Assembly (NCBI GenBank): GCA_018340375.1
Contig: JAFFJZ010000001.1
Span: forward strand, 65,526,001-65,590,000
DNA length: 64,000 bases
Direction: 5' to 3'
DNA from: Gonatopus flavifemur
Taxonomy: Eukaryota; Arthropoda; Insecta; Hymenoptera; Dryinidae
In this document: positions 23,763 through 36,700 of the stretch, one piece after another
How the letters are laid out: every line of letters begins with the position of its first letter
Numbering within the stretch: position 1 is the first letter of the stretch
Program-made: the position numbers and the translations under genes
The notes under the pieces: generated by a model
What the model was told of the DNA's origin: nothing
Seen by the model: the letters and a program-made list of their open reading frames with translations, nothing else
Databases searched by the model: none

Positions 23763-23981
23763 TAAAGATATGTTGTAGAAAGACCTGCGTTGTTTGTTGG
23801 GGGGATTCTCGGTAAATTGCTCACAACTTTCGAACGGCTGAAAATTTCGTTTTGAAATTTTGACCACATATTCTCGAATAGTTTGAGAATCGATTTATGC
23901 AAAACAATCCGATTTTTTGACACCTCTGTACCTATTTGCTCCCTGCAAATCGATTCTATTCATAAATCTCCCAGAAAACTA

Positions 23982-24242
23982 CACTGAGAAAAATCTGCAT
24001 TGTAGAAATCATGTTTCAATATAGTAATGTATTTGACGGTGAAAAATACATTATTTTGGTAATTATCACCATGAGCTAGGTGATAAATACCATCTTTTCG
24101 GTGAATCAAACCGAATGTACGGTGGAATTCAACACTGAAAAAGGTACTTTTCACTTTTGCAAGGCTGGCTTCAGTTTTCATTATTCGACGGGTGAAAAAT
24201 ATACGAAATAGAGGTTATTTTCACATTTTATTTTCTTCAGTG
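23982..24242. repeat. CACTGAGAAAAATC foldback element, TA duplication
   Basis: Termini CACTGAGAAAAATCTGC and TTTATTTTCTTCAGTG are flanked by TA. The interior has GGTGAAAA/TTTTCACC words. Confidence 0.7.
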
Positions 24243-24542
24243 TAGCGAGAAAGACTTAGTTAACTGAACTTAACTTAACTTACAATGATATAGTTTCGAT
24301 AACTAATTATCTGTAATTATTAAATTTATAACGCAGGCGATTGACCTCTACATGTTTCCGCGAATTGTTCAATAGATACTGAGATGAGAGACTGACTATA
24401 TTCATCATGTTTCGCGAAATTATCAGATTTTTTTAGAGTTGAATTTCCAAACCCAATGATCATTAGAAATTAAGATGCACTATAAACTTGGAATTGTCAA
24501 CGACTTTTTACAATATTTCGCCTTTCATTTTTTTGATTACAG

Positions 24543-24574
24543 TGTCGGTACGCGTTACGAAAGCATCAGGCCTA
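24543..24574 (+). other. Orai 5' untranslated part of the first coding exon
   Basis: The sequence 'tttttgattacag' ends at 24542 and looks like a splice acceptor. If so, at least one non-coding 5' exon lies upstream, within or before this window. I could not identify it. Confidence 0.5.
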
Positions 24575-24745
24575 ATGTCCATATGGTCGACGAGCACTGG
24601 ACGCAATACAGTATTTGGTGCGACGGGCGGTGGAACCATACCCCCCTCATCGCGCTTACCAATTCACCTTCACGTGGCGCAGCATAATACTCACCTGCGC
24701 AACGCTGACGGCCGCTGTTTTCACAAGCGGTTTCACGATTGTCAG
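24575..24745 (+). CDS. Orai: Orai coding exon 1 (N-terminal cytosolic tail, residues 1-57)
   Basis: The ATG at 24575 starts [20 protein letters not shown]. The opening resembles the long fly Orai isoform, which starts MSVWTT. The exon ends CAG at 24745 before donor GTTAGC, at phase 0. The rest is proline-, histidine- and glycine-rich and low in complexity, as expected for the poorly conserved N-terminus. It is clearly more GC-rich than its surroundings. Two other frames are partly open here (one reads like a membrane segment, near 24660-24740), but only this frame joins exon 2. Confidence 0.8.
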
Positions 24746-27700
24746 GTTAGCACAGTCAATAAACAAACGATTTTTATTTCTTTCCTTATTCTTACATGTA
24801 TATATATATATATATATGATCTGTAACATCTTGGATCATAGATGAATATTTTTGAACGAAAAGATTCAATGTGGGATGGCAGAACAAGAACTGTATTCTC
24901 CCCAATCAAACAAAAAGACATCTTTTAGATATCTACAAGATATCTCGCAATTTTGGAAGATGTCTTGCAAAACGGTCTCGAAGATGTCTTTTAGAAATCT
25001 AAAAGATATCTTACGCGACTGATTTCGACAAGTTTAAGATATCTCAAAAAGGTCTTGCGGAAGATATGTTTTAGACGTATTCGATCAAGTCTTAAAAATG
25101 TCTTGAAGAATTCATAAAAATATCTTAGGGAAATCTCGAATCGTGCATAAAAAAAATTCTTCCTTTCTTTTCTTTTGATCCCTACCAATTACCCCTCATT
25201 TTGGATTCTTGGAGTTGCAAGATTCGAACCCGGACATTTCACGACGTACCTACGCTTCAATGACCTGAGCCATAGGGACAATTTGATGACCGTCCTTATA
25301 ATCGTCAATATGACATAGTAAGATATAATGTCAGCGGTGTATATTTTCAGAGTAAAAGTGATCTTTTGAACAAGGTGTTTATTACATATACAAATATAAG
25401 ATAAGTTGATTGTGCTTAAAATTTGAACAGTTTAATGAATTTGGTGAAATATATTGGAGTACGTGATCCAGTGATCGTTAGTGTCTGATGAATATCATAG
25501 ATACCTTTCAATTATTTCTTTCTCACTGTTATTGAAAAACAACTTATTAGTCAATGTGAATGAGAATTTGATAAAATCACCGTACACGAAGGCCGTACAT
25601 AAAATTCAGCGTAAGAAGTTCGATAATTCGCAAAATATTGTGACTTGGAGATTCGTTACTTTTAGTGCTAGCACTGCAAGGTCACAAATTTGTACTTTTC
25701 ACAGAATTTGTTAGGATTTACATGGATTATTCGAGCTTTTAATTTATGAACGAATTCACCTTCTTCGCAATTTGATTGTGAACAAAGACATTTGAAGTGT
25801 TATCCATATGCACTCATAACCTCAAAATGGCTGATCTTAGAGATACATTTGGTAAAACATCTTAAACATATATTTTGAAAGACATCTTCAAGACATATCG
25901 AAGAGATGTCTTTCAAAAGATATCTTCAAGATATTTTGAAGATGTTCATGTTTATTAGGTCTATGTCTTCATACTCCCAAAGAACTCTATTCTTGAATAC
26001 CTGTATTTTCCAAGAACTGTATTCTTATTACCTCCGATGTTGTTGATAAAATAAAAATCGATGATAAAGGTTGCTTATTGCAACAATAATTTGTATAGTT
26101 CAATGGCAACAATTAACAATTTCTCAATAGTCATCCGCCTGAATTCAGGTATCAAGAATACAGTTCTTGAAAAATACAGATATTTGAGAATAAAGTTTTT
26201 TAAAAAAATAGTTCCCACTTCATACACGGAAAAAAATGACGTGTGGATCCTGCATTGATTTTTGTTATTTTGACGTAACTGCTGAAGTGCATGCAATTGG
26301 AGTAAAATTCACATTGGGACCAATGTTATGTGTACATTGCTACTGAATTGAACGGCAGGCGTGTTGCTATGGTAACTATGATAACAATGTGAATCCAACA
26401 GGACTCTGGAGCAGCCCTATGCCACTGCCACTTAAAAGTAGAACTTTTATTGTCTTTCGCCACGAGACGTCGCTAATAGTTCACTGGGTACGCAGCACGG
26501 TCGTATATACAGGTCTGGAAGCTTCAGTGGTAGGGGTGACCCACTTATGGACCAAATTTTTAATTATATTTTCAGCCATTAGGTGTCGCCTATAGTTCAG
26601 GGGTAATTTTTGATCATAACCTATAAAATTCAACGACTTGTAGACAATCGTATTTATTGCAGAGAAGCAATAAAATCAATTATCACCACGACTTGTGGAT
26701 AAGTGTTGTATATTACCTATTCAAATGATATGAGGGATGCAGTCTAATTAAAATTGAAGTGAAAATGAATTCCAGTCAATTGTGTTTTAATATTTATAAT
26801 GCAGATACTTCGTTTTACATGTTGGTAAAACGCAAGATTTTGGCATTTTTATCAATATAGTTTATGATATCTCCTTAGACTTTCGCTGTGCTAACCATAA
26901 GGCACGATTAATCGAGAATAGATCGGAATTTACAGCAAACCAATATTTTTCAAAGGTTGACATGATATATTACCCCTGAACAGTGCTGCCAGAAATGAAG
27001 GAGCTCCAGCGTTTTACCCTCTCCATATATATGTCATATATATAGTTATAGCGTGCGTGCTCTGCGATGGTACATGGAGGGGGTAAAACGCTGGAGCTCC
27101 TTCATTTCTGGCAGCACTGCCCCTGAACTGTAGACGACATCTTATGGCTGAAAATATAATTAGAAATTTGGTCCATAAGCGGGTCACCCCCACCACTGAA
27201 GTTTCCAGACCTGTATATACAACCGTGGTACGCAAGGATTGGGTTATAGCTCATAATATAACCTCAATAAAAGATTATTTGGATCAACATTTTTAAGCAG
27301 TGGTGATATTGTTCCAATAAATCATTCAAATTATTCTTTCTATCCTGTTTAACACGTATAACATTCTTGAAGCTACTATATCCTCACTTGAAAGGTTAAG
27401 TTCGCATCTATGTTTATTTCGCTCCGTACCCACTGAACATGAAGCGCCACCTGGTTCGGGTCTAGTTTCAACGACAATAAGTGACCTCTTTTCGAGATAG
27501 GTTTTGTATTGGAGTGGCATAGGGCTGCTCTGGAGTAAATTCTACATGAAATCCACACCGTAATTATAACCTCACTTTTCATGTAATTCTTACGTGGTCA
27601 TTTTTTTCCGTGTAGTTTGGACAGTTCACAGTTGTTTAGGAAGACAGTTCTTGGAGAATACAGATATTTAAGAATACAATTCTTCAGGGGAACAATTCTT

Positions 27701-30700
27701 GGAGAATACAGATCTTTGAAAATAGAGTTTTTTGAAAAAGCAGTCCTTTGAGAATACAGATATTCGAGGATGGAGATATTTGAGAGTACACTTCTTCCAG
27801 AAAACGGATATTTAAAGAGCCTTCCGAAGTAGCTGATCTAGGTGATCCGGATTATTTTTCAACCTTTTCGATTGGTTGAGAAGCTGATCCGATCACTCAG
27901 ATCAGCTACTTCGGAAGGCGCCTGAGAATACAATTCTTCAAGAATAAAGTTCTTTGAGAATACAGGTAATTGAGAATATACCCAAATAACACTTTGAAGC
28001 TCCTCCCTAGGTTTGCGTGCAATTTGCGTGTAAAAATTTATCCATCCAAGTCCCTTTGTGAGGGTACAAGCATATTGCGCGCAAATCTTATCCAAGTGCG
28101 TCGCTTCGTGCACAGTAAAGAGTAAAACTTGAAGTGATCCCGAATATCAGCTTAAAAATGCAGCCAAAAGTAGCGCCTATTCCAACTGAAGTTCCAAATT
28201 TAGTCTTTTTCATTGCTTATTTTCAGTGAGAATATGCGCTACTTTTGGCTGCATTTTTAAGCTGATATTCGGGATCACTTTGAGTCTCACTTTTTACTGT
28301 GTGAGGACATGTTACCTGGGCACATCTTGTTCTGCCACATTTTTCCATGAAGGACTTTTTCAAACTCTCACAAAACTTCGCAGTGTTATTGTTGATTACT
28401 TTCTAAGAGAATAGCGTCATCTTCTTCCACTGTCTTGAAAAACATTCGTCTCTAAATGTATACAAATTCATTGCAAACGTTGAATCATATAAAATACAAT
28501 TGTACTGCATCGATCAGTCCATTCAGATTGAACGTTTGAGGAAGGAAAAAAAAACATTGATTTCGCTCGCGGTAATGCGCTTACTATATTGGATTTCGAA
28601 GACCTTACCCTTCCCGGCTGAATTTCACATTTGGATACAGATGATGAAATTTAACTGCACCCCGTCCACAAATATCATACAAGGACTTCGAATTTTTTTC
28701 AAAGGGATGTGATATATAGGGATGATAGGGAGGAGTTTTAGAATTTTGTGCATATTATGAAAAACGTGTATAAATGGAATCAACGTCAATTTTGCATTCA
28801 AGTTTTTGAAATGAAGCTAAAGTTAACGAATGGGGTCTAGCGAATAGCGAATATCGAATTGAACTAATGCACGGAGAAAAAAGAAGTTTGCTGTCACAGT
28901 GGAATCTAATTTCGCTGGAGTAGCAAATTTTTCACTACGTGATAGCAAAGGATTTGAATTCTATAACCACGGTAGTGGTTTTGAAATATTGCATTACAGA
29001 TTTTTCAAATCATGAGCTACACTGAAAGAATTTGAGAAATTACCGTAAAATTCCTGTGATCAAGGAATAAGGAGAAATTTTTTGAAATATTACTGTGCTC
29101 GTTTCACTCCACTGAGTCTCAGAAGTGAGCCAGTCCGCTTCGAGTGGGATTTCCACTTGTTTCGAGTGGACTCCCATTCTTTTAGACTGAAAAATTCACT
29201 TTAGAATTGGAGTGGCTGTGAGTTTATGACCTCAAACCTTAGATTATCACTCTAAAAGAGTGAAAATTTCACTCGAAATTTCGACAAACTCACTTTTGGT
29301 TGGCTAAAGAGTGAAATCTCCACTCCAACAATTTTAGAGAGTACATTTTGTAAAACTTTTAGAAAAGATCACTTTTAACGGTTCAAAAACTCATTTTTAC
29401 AGGCTGCACAGTAATTTTTCGAAGAATTTCTACTTATCCTTCGATTACTGGAATTTCACGGTAATTTTTACAACAAAATCTTTTCAGTGTACAAAATTGT
29501 GAAAATTTCCTAAATATATATCCAATAATGTTTCGAAACAAGTGTAATCGATGAATAAGAATTCATATTCAGGGTGTAATATCAACACTGAAAGAATTTT
29601 GTTGTAAAAATTACCGTGGAATTTTGCAAAAAATTACTGTACAGCCTGTAAGAATGAGTAAGTTTTTAAGGGGAGAAATACAAGCAAATATACCTTTTTT
29701 TGAGAATTTATTACAATTCATTGGTTGAAGATAAAATCATGAAATTGAACATATCTTGAAATATACGTTCAAAACTATCCTTACAATTTTTTTGAGCCAA
29801 AAATATTCCAAAATGGCGGAGCTACGAGTTGGTATCTCGTTTTTACGCCGTGTAGCTTGCAAGTCTCAATTTTGATCTAAAATCAAAAAACCAAAATTCT
29901 ATCGTTAAAGTATAACAAAACGCATAACTTGACGGAGAGAAAAACCAAAAATAAAATTTATTTCCATTGCTTTTTACAATTTTTAGAATAAAAACAAAAG
30001 TGTGTTTTTTTCAAAACGCTTCTGAATTTTCAATTTTTCATTTTTTCTTGACTCCGTTAAGTTGTGTGTTTTCACACATTCTAACGATAGAATTTTGGTT
30101 TTTAGATTTTAGAAAAAAATTGAGGCTGCACGGTGCAAAAACAAGGGACCAACTTCTAGCAGCTGTAGCTTAGCCATTTTGAAATATTTTTGTCTCAACA
30201 AAATTATAAAGACAGTTTGAAACGTAGATTTCAAGATTTGCGTTGTTTCATTGATGGATCATCAGCCAATTTTCTGTGATAAATTCTTAAGAAACGGTAC
30301 GTTCACATGTATTTCTCCCTTTGAACAGTTGAATTAAAGTGATATTTTCTATAAATTTTACAAAATGCAGAGTGATATTTTGAAAAAATTCTTCCTTGTT
30401 CCTCGATCACTGAAATTTCACGGTAATTTTTCAAATAAAATTCTTCCTATGAAGCATCTATTTCTCGCGTATTTGAAATTCATATTGTTTAGATGCATCA
30501 TAAAAAAAGCTGGCATTAAATTTTGCACGTGACGGTCGTCGCTCCAGGACTCTTAAATGCAGAAGCCAAAATTTATTCATTGAAAGGAAATATTAAAAAA
30601 ATCGACTGAACGATTACAGTGATAATTAAAACACTTGAATTCAACGTAACATTGAATCTTTTCAAAGGAACTGAACGATTAGTAGATTTCAGATAGCAAT

Positions 30701-33700
30701 ACATGAATATATATATACCTCATTCCTCATTTCCCATCTCCGTTGAATCATACACAAGAAATACTTCCACTGAAATAACAGCTGCATGCGATTCATTGAA
30801 ATAATTATAATAATTGTTTTTTCGAGGCAAAATTTCAAGTATACAAATCAAAATTCAGATGATTATTTGATTCAATTGGTAATTATGCATACGTATCACC
30901 ATTCTCGCTTACAAGGCTTCTTTCTCCCGCGCGGGTATCATCATTGTTCCTGATTATCATTTCCTTCCTCTCGCTTGCAATCATCTTGTCCCTGAACTGT
31001 CAGCGATTCAACATATTTGATGATAACTCAAATCTTGAATCATTGTCTCGTAGATCGATCTTGTGTATCGCTTTAATTGCATTTTAAATGGATTTACGTA
31101 AGATGAATACGTTTATGAGATGATAAGTTTCAACGAAGATTTTATAGTTCAAGTGATATTTTACTGAATCGATGAAGAGCACTTCGACACAATCCAGAGC
31201 AGTTTAATATCACTCCGAGGTGAGAGTGCTAAATAACTTTCACGAGGGAACAAAATTTGCTGACGCGGCAAATTGAGGTATCATATGAAGAATAGCAAAA
31301 CATTTTTGCTAATCTAGCTAAGCATTTGCCCACACAGCTAACTGGATTGCCGAGAACGCAACTTGGTTAACTAAAGCAACGATTTTGGTATCGTATGCAT
31401 AATAGCACACAAATTCTGCTGGAGGAGCAAACATCTTTCACTGCCACAGCTGAGCAATCGCTAGCGTAGCTGTCAGTGCCGGATTCATCAAAAGTGGGGC
31501 CCTAGGCAAACTTTGGCAAACTTTGTTGAAAATATAAAACTCCGAGCTACGGAATAAATTAAACAAAAGCGTCCCAAGTGTGTATTGACGGCGGGCCCCA
31601 TCTATGCCCAGGGTGGGTGCCCATGCTACCCAACGTGGGACCAACCCTGGGATGATAACATCTTTCCCAGTTTGGCCGTATTGCTTTGCCCGAGAATTGG
31701 TAACACCACGGGCCCAGCATGAACCCATACTAGGCAATCAATACTGCCCCTTTTTGTTTTGAAATTGAAAAATCCCTAGCATGTATATACCATGGGGCCC
31801 ACCCCGGGCCAGCATGGGCCCCATCCTGCCAATATGGGCCCAAGACTGGGCCAGAGTGGGACCAAAATTCTTACACGCTGAGGATTGTACACACATGCTC
31901 GGGATATAAATTCACCCCAATCTTGGCCTAACGCTGATCCAAATTGGGGCCAAGTTCGAATGTGCCCGCACTAAGATTCATTATCTCCATTTTTTTTTCA
32001 ACTATAATTGTATGGGAAAGCACAACAGGGCCAAGATTGAGCCAACATGGGCCCCATCGTCATTCCCCAATACTGGGTTAAAGAGGATGGACCCAGCCTG
32101 GGGCCCATTGTCATTATAGGCAATACACGCTTGGGGTGGTATTTTTGAATACAATTAATTTATTGAATGTTCTTAGTATAAATATTTTGACGAGAAAAAT
32201 AACGTGCTGTAATTTATCCACCGAATAAATACATCAGTTAACTACTCTTCAACATTAGATTTTAGGAGTAATATCACTTCGTGTCCAAAAGATTTTTAGT
32301 CATTTTCTAAAACGTGCCACAAACGATAGGAACATTTTTAGGATATGGGGTTTTTTGCATATGAAAGTACTAGTCGTTGAGTACCAGAAACACATTTTAT
32401 TATACTTTTACAATACAAAATAGCGGCACATCAGCGCACTGAAAAAAAGTCTGGTCTTTCACATGGGCGTACCGCTAGAGGTCACAATTATGAATGTAGA
32501 ACAAAAAACCAAAATTTTTCTGAAAATATAGTCCAAAATCTAGAAATCTACGTAGGATTCATTCGATAAAGTGATAGACAAAAAAATTGCACCGATTTGA
32601 ATTTTTTTTCGATTTTGTCTTTGTCGGATTCACTTTATCGAATGAATCGTACGTCGATTTCTAGATTTTGGACTATATTTTCAGAAGAATTTTGGTTTTT
32701 TGTTCCACATTCGCCGCCATTTTGTATCGTGAAAATATTAGTGATGGAAGTTTTAAAAAAAATCGATTGAAAGAATCGAATCGATCTTTTTTGGAAAATC
32801 GGTCAAAAAAATCGATTTTTAATTCAAAAAAGAATCATTCAAGAATCAATTCTTTTTTATCTTGATGGGGAAAACGGTAGGGCGTGAATTCGCCGAAAAG
32901 ATGTAATTTGACAACCCTTTCACTGAGAGAAACTTCTCTGGATAAATTACTAATTTTGTTCGTAAGCCAGGGATATTGAAAAATTTCAACTATAAATACT
33001 GTCGATTCTCAATAATTTTCACCATCGGTGATAGTAAAAGCTATTAGATGTTGCTGGTCTCATCGTATAGCGCGTTGCTATCACTGATGGTGAAAATTAT
33101 TGAGAATCGGGAGTACTCATAGTTGGCATTTTTTAATGTTCGTAACTTACGAACAAACATACTGATTCACCCAAAGGTGTTTTTCTCAGTGTAGTCACTT
33201 CCCAGTAATCATTAGAAATCATTAGCGATTGTCAAATTGAATCTCTTTTAGGTTAATTTAGGTTCCTCGCGGACCAAGTTCACCGAAAAACCATGAAAGA
33301 ATCGATTCTTTTTGAAAGTAGGTAACAAAAGAATCGATTCTTTTCCACTGGAAAAAAAATGTGCCTAGTAGGCCTAGGGCTTAATCCGGCACTGGTTGTT
33401 GTGATAGCAAATTGTTTCCTGTCACAGCAAAATTAGATTTCGCTGTCACACACCGAAGAAAAGAATTTATTTGACCGATTGAACTGAAGTCAGTTGTGAA
33501 AATTAGTTCCGAGTAATGAAAGGATAGAAGCCGGTAACAAAAGCTGTAGTGAAGGCAACTTCAAATTAGTAACAGCAACTAAAGTCAGAAAAATTAAGTT
33601 TGAATTTAGTTGGGCCAACGCCCGTTTTAGTTATATCCAAATATCAACAACTGTATCTACACTGTAAAAAAAATTTGTTGAATTCCAAACAAAAATGCTT

Positions 33701-36700
33701 GGAAAGTGACAAACTTGGTTTGGAAAAATAATTTCCGAACCTTTTTTGTAAATTGCCGAACAAAAGTTTGTGAATTCTCAAAAATCTTCGTGAAATCAGA
33801 AAATTTTTTGAATGTTTACAAACTTTTGTTTGGTAATTTACAAAAAAAGTTTGTGTAAAAAACTGCCGAACTTCTTTGGCAGTTCAGGGAGTATATTTTT
33901 TACAGTGTAGTTGCTGGAACTAATTTGGAATGAGGGTGACTAATTATGTTTTCTGGTGCAGCAGATTTTTTCTCTCCGTGTTTGAATATCGAAATTTATG
34001 CATTTTTCCCGCTTGAATAAATGCTGAAGATAACGAAATCTTATGAAGTGTCGTTAAGGATTTGAAGAGGAAAATATCAAAATATCAGATCTCGGTTTTA
34101 AGACACCTTGTACACTGAAAAAAAAATTGTCGTCTTTAATACGAAACTGTATGACACTCGCAATGCATTGCTGTGGCAACGAGAGTGTAATTGATATAAC
34201 AATTACTTCATTTCTACAGTGAATTTTTTACTCCGAGTGATTTGATGCTTCTCAAGTGTGCATTCCCATCTACGCCCAGGGTAGGTGCCCAAGCTACCCA
34301 ACGTGGGGCCAAGCTGGGCAGACAAATGGGGCCAACCCTGGGATGATAACATCGTTCCCAGCTTGGCCGTATTGCTTTGCCTGATAATTGGTAACACCAC
34401 GGGTCCAGCATCAACCCAGACTAGGCAATCAATACTGCCCCTTCCTTTTTGTTTTGAAATTGGAGAATTGCTTTGAATTCTACCCCAGCGGGCATGAATT
34501 TCAGCCCCACTTTGGCCCAGTGTTGAGCCCCATCCTGCCCATATGGGCCCAAGACTGGACCAAAGTGGGGCCAAAATTCATACACGCTGAGGATTGTACA
34601 CACATGCTCGGGATATAAATTCACCCCAATCTTGGCCGAACGCTGGGCCAAATTGGAGTCCAGTTCAAATGTGCCCGCACTAGGTTCATTATTTCCATTT
34701 TCTACCAACCATAATTGTATGCGAAAACACAACAGGGCCAAGATTGAGCCAACATGGGCCCCATCGTCATTCCCAAAGACTGGGTTAAAGAGGATGGACC
34801 CAGCCTGGGGCCCATTGTCAATAAAGGCAATACACGCTTGGGTTCGAATAAACAGTAGGAAACCACGTTGTGCATTTATAAGAAGAAGGCACCACACGGA
34901 GAAAAACGCAGTTCGGAAATATAGTAATCTTGAATAGAAAATTGGAGAATATTTCTTAAAATCTGTGAATATTTGTTAAGAGGTCTGAGAGTATTTCTCA
35001 GGTTCGTAATAAGGATAAAATAGTTCACATTTTTGTTGAATTTTATTTGAAAAAGAATGAAAATTCATCAATACCTCACAAACAGTAGACAAAAATATGA
35101 ACTTTCCAAAAGTGGCGCATGAAGTTTTACAAAGTGATTAATGAGATTTCGAAATTTTGTCATTTACTTTGTAAAATTTCGAAATTTTATCATCCGCTTT
35201 GTAAAATTTCATGCGCGACTTCTGGAAAGTTCATATTTTTTTTCTGTTTTTTTGTGAGTTATTGGTAAATTTTCATTGTTTTTCCAATAAAATCCAAATG
35301 TGAACCGTTTTATCTTTATTACGGAATTAAGAAATCAACTCAGATTTGAAGAAATATTCTTCAATTTCCTATTAAAGATTACTACACTTCCGCACCCCAT
35401 TTGTCTCCGTGCAGTTGAAGGGGAATATGCACCTCATAGTTATTTAGCCATGTTTGAACTGCAATGATTCTGTAGAATGTGCATTTTGACTTTTCATGTC
35501 ATGAGATACATGAAATACCATGCAAGCTCTAGCGTGTGTCTACACTGAGAAAAAGGATTAGTGAACTGAACGAAAACGTGGTTGACTCGACTACGCCAGG
35601 AGGTTAAATACATTCAACCAACTCTGGAGATTGCATTGGATCGTTCCCCAGGTTGGCCGACTCTGTTGAGTCAACTACACGAATGATTGGGACAATGAAA
35701 AATAATTTCCGTCAAGTATCCATACACATTTGACACAAAATAACGAAGCATCGATTGCCTGCGAGGTTGACTCAACGTTCACACACATTGGTTCATAAAA
35801 TCAAGTGATATGTTTGAAACAATGAAAGGTGGCGTAGTTGAGTCTACCATTTCCAAGTCATTTCAACTAAAAATTCGTTGATTCATTCATAAATTCTTCA
35901 ACTACGCGTGGTGGTTAATGTCACTTTTATTTTTTTCTCAGTGTATTTTTGTCAATCTCTTTGTCTGCATTTATCTGTCATGAATATGTTTCATTTTACT
36001 CGATATTTCCATATCCTAGACAGTTAATACATCTTATATTATGTTCATAAATTCAATTCCATCTAACGCTTTACCAAATACCGCAAATCCATCCTCAATG
36101 AATGATATTGAAAGAGATTGTACATATCTCAACACGTCCATCAAGAACATTGTTTGTAAAACATATATTATGCATGTCACGTTTTGCAGGATTACTATAA
36201 GTGAGGTTCACTGAAAATAAATTTTCATATCGATATTCAATTTTACAAATTCCTCTCAAGCATTTGTGAATCGTTGAAGCTTATTTTTTCATCATTATCA
36301 AAAATCACGAACGTATATGGATCATTGTGAAATTTAGTGCAGATAATAATTTTAAGTACATACCTGAGATTGGAGTCTGAATGTCAATTTAAGTTTCTTC
36401 ATATAGTTTGCGAGTATTGGAAAACAAAATTACAGAAAATTGTTGACAGTTGGAGGTTATTACATTGAGAAAAAACAACTTGGAGAATTTACATGTGATT
36501 GAGTACCCAGCGAAAAATATCGGATTGAAATTCAAGAGTTTGAATTCGAATTTTGGAGTTATGGAAGTGATTTTACAGAAATTCTATTCATCTTCATTCT
36601 AACCTATTCTACAGTCCAATCGTATTCCAAATCTGGAATTCAAATTCAATTTTTCCGATGTAAAATTTAGAATAAAAAATTCTATATAGTCAATGAATTA

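Larger units (their letters stand above)
31474..33394. mobile_element. CAGTGCCGGATT-ended element (hAT-like)
   Basis: Inverted ends CAGTGCCGGATT and AATCCGGCACTG. The left 8 bp GTAGCTGT and right 8 bp GTTGTTGT agree at six of eight, a possible eroded 8-bp duplication. It contains a GGGCCC-word block and the element 32921-33191. The words 'gggccctagg' and 'cctagggc' lie near opposite ends. Confidence 0.6.
31241..33980. repeat. AGCAAA-word element hugely expanded by nesting
   Basis: The left end is CACGAGGGAACAAAATTTGCTG. The right end is 'cgctgtca' (33441-33448) continuing after the insert at 'gcagattttttctctccgtg' (33961-33980). Between them lie a hAT-like block (31474-33394) and a CA-flanked element (33451-33958). 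With the inserts removed it resembles 13401-13770. Confidence 0.65.

Noticed and set aside
24615..24845. Open frame with a membrane-like stretch overlapping Orai exon 1
   Set aside because: An alternative frame of the same exon. It has a stop upstream within the exon and cannot join exon 2 in phase, whereas the MSIWSTS frame does.
23155..25130. CRISPR-like spaced repeats
   Set aside because: The repeated word is short, palindromic and irregularly spaced, and this is eukaryotic DNA.
25196..25278. Functional tRNA gene on the minus strand
   Set aside because: Only box-like internal sequences fit. The acceptor stem does not pair and no anticodon arm is evident.
26389..27235. Paired open frames reading [17 protein letters not shown] and a close variant on opposite strands
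   Set aside because: They are the two arms of one inverted repeat inside the element 26225-27612, so similarity reflects the hairpin and not conserved coding.
34421..34897. 158-codon open frame on the minus strand
   Set aside because: It lies in the GGGCCC-word repeat, where GC-rich palindromic words lack stops on both strands. The second copy at 31.6 kb does not conserve the frame.
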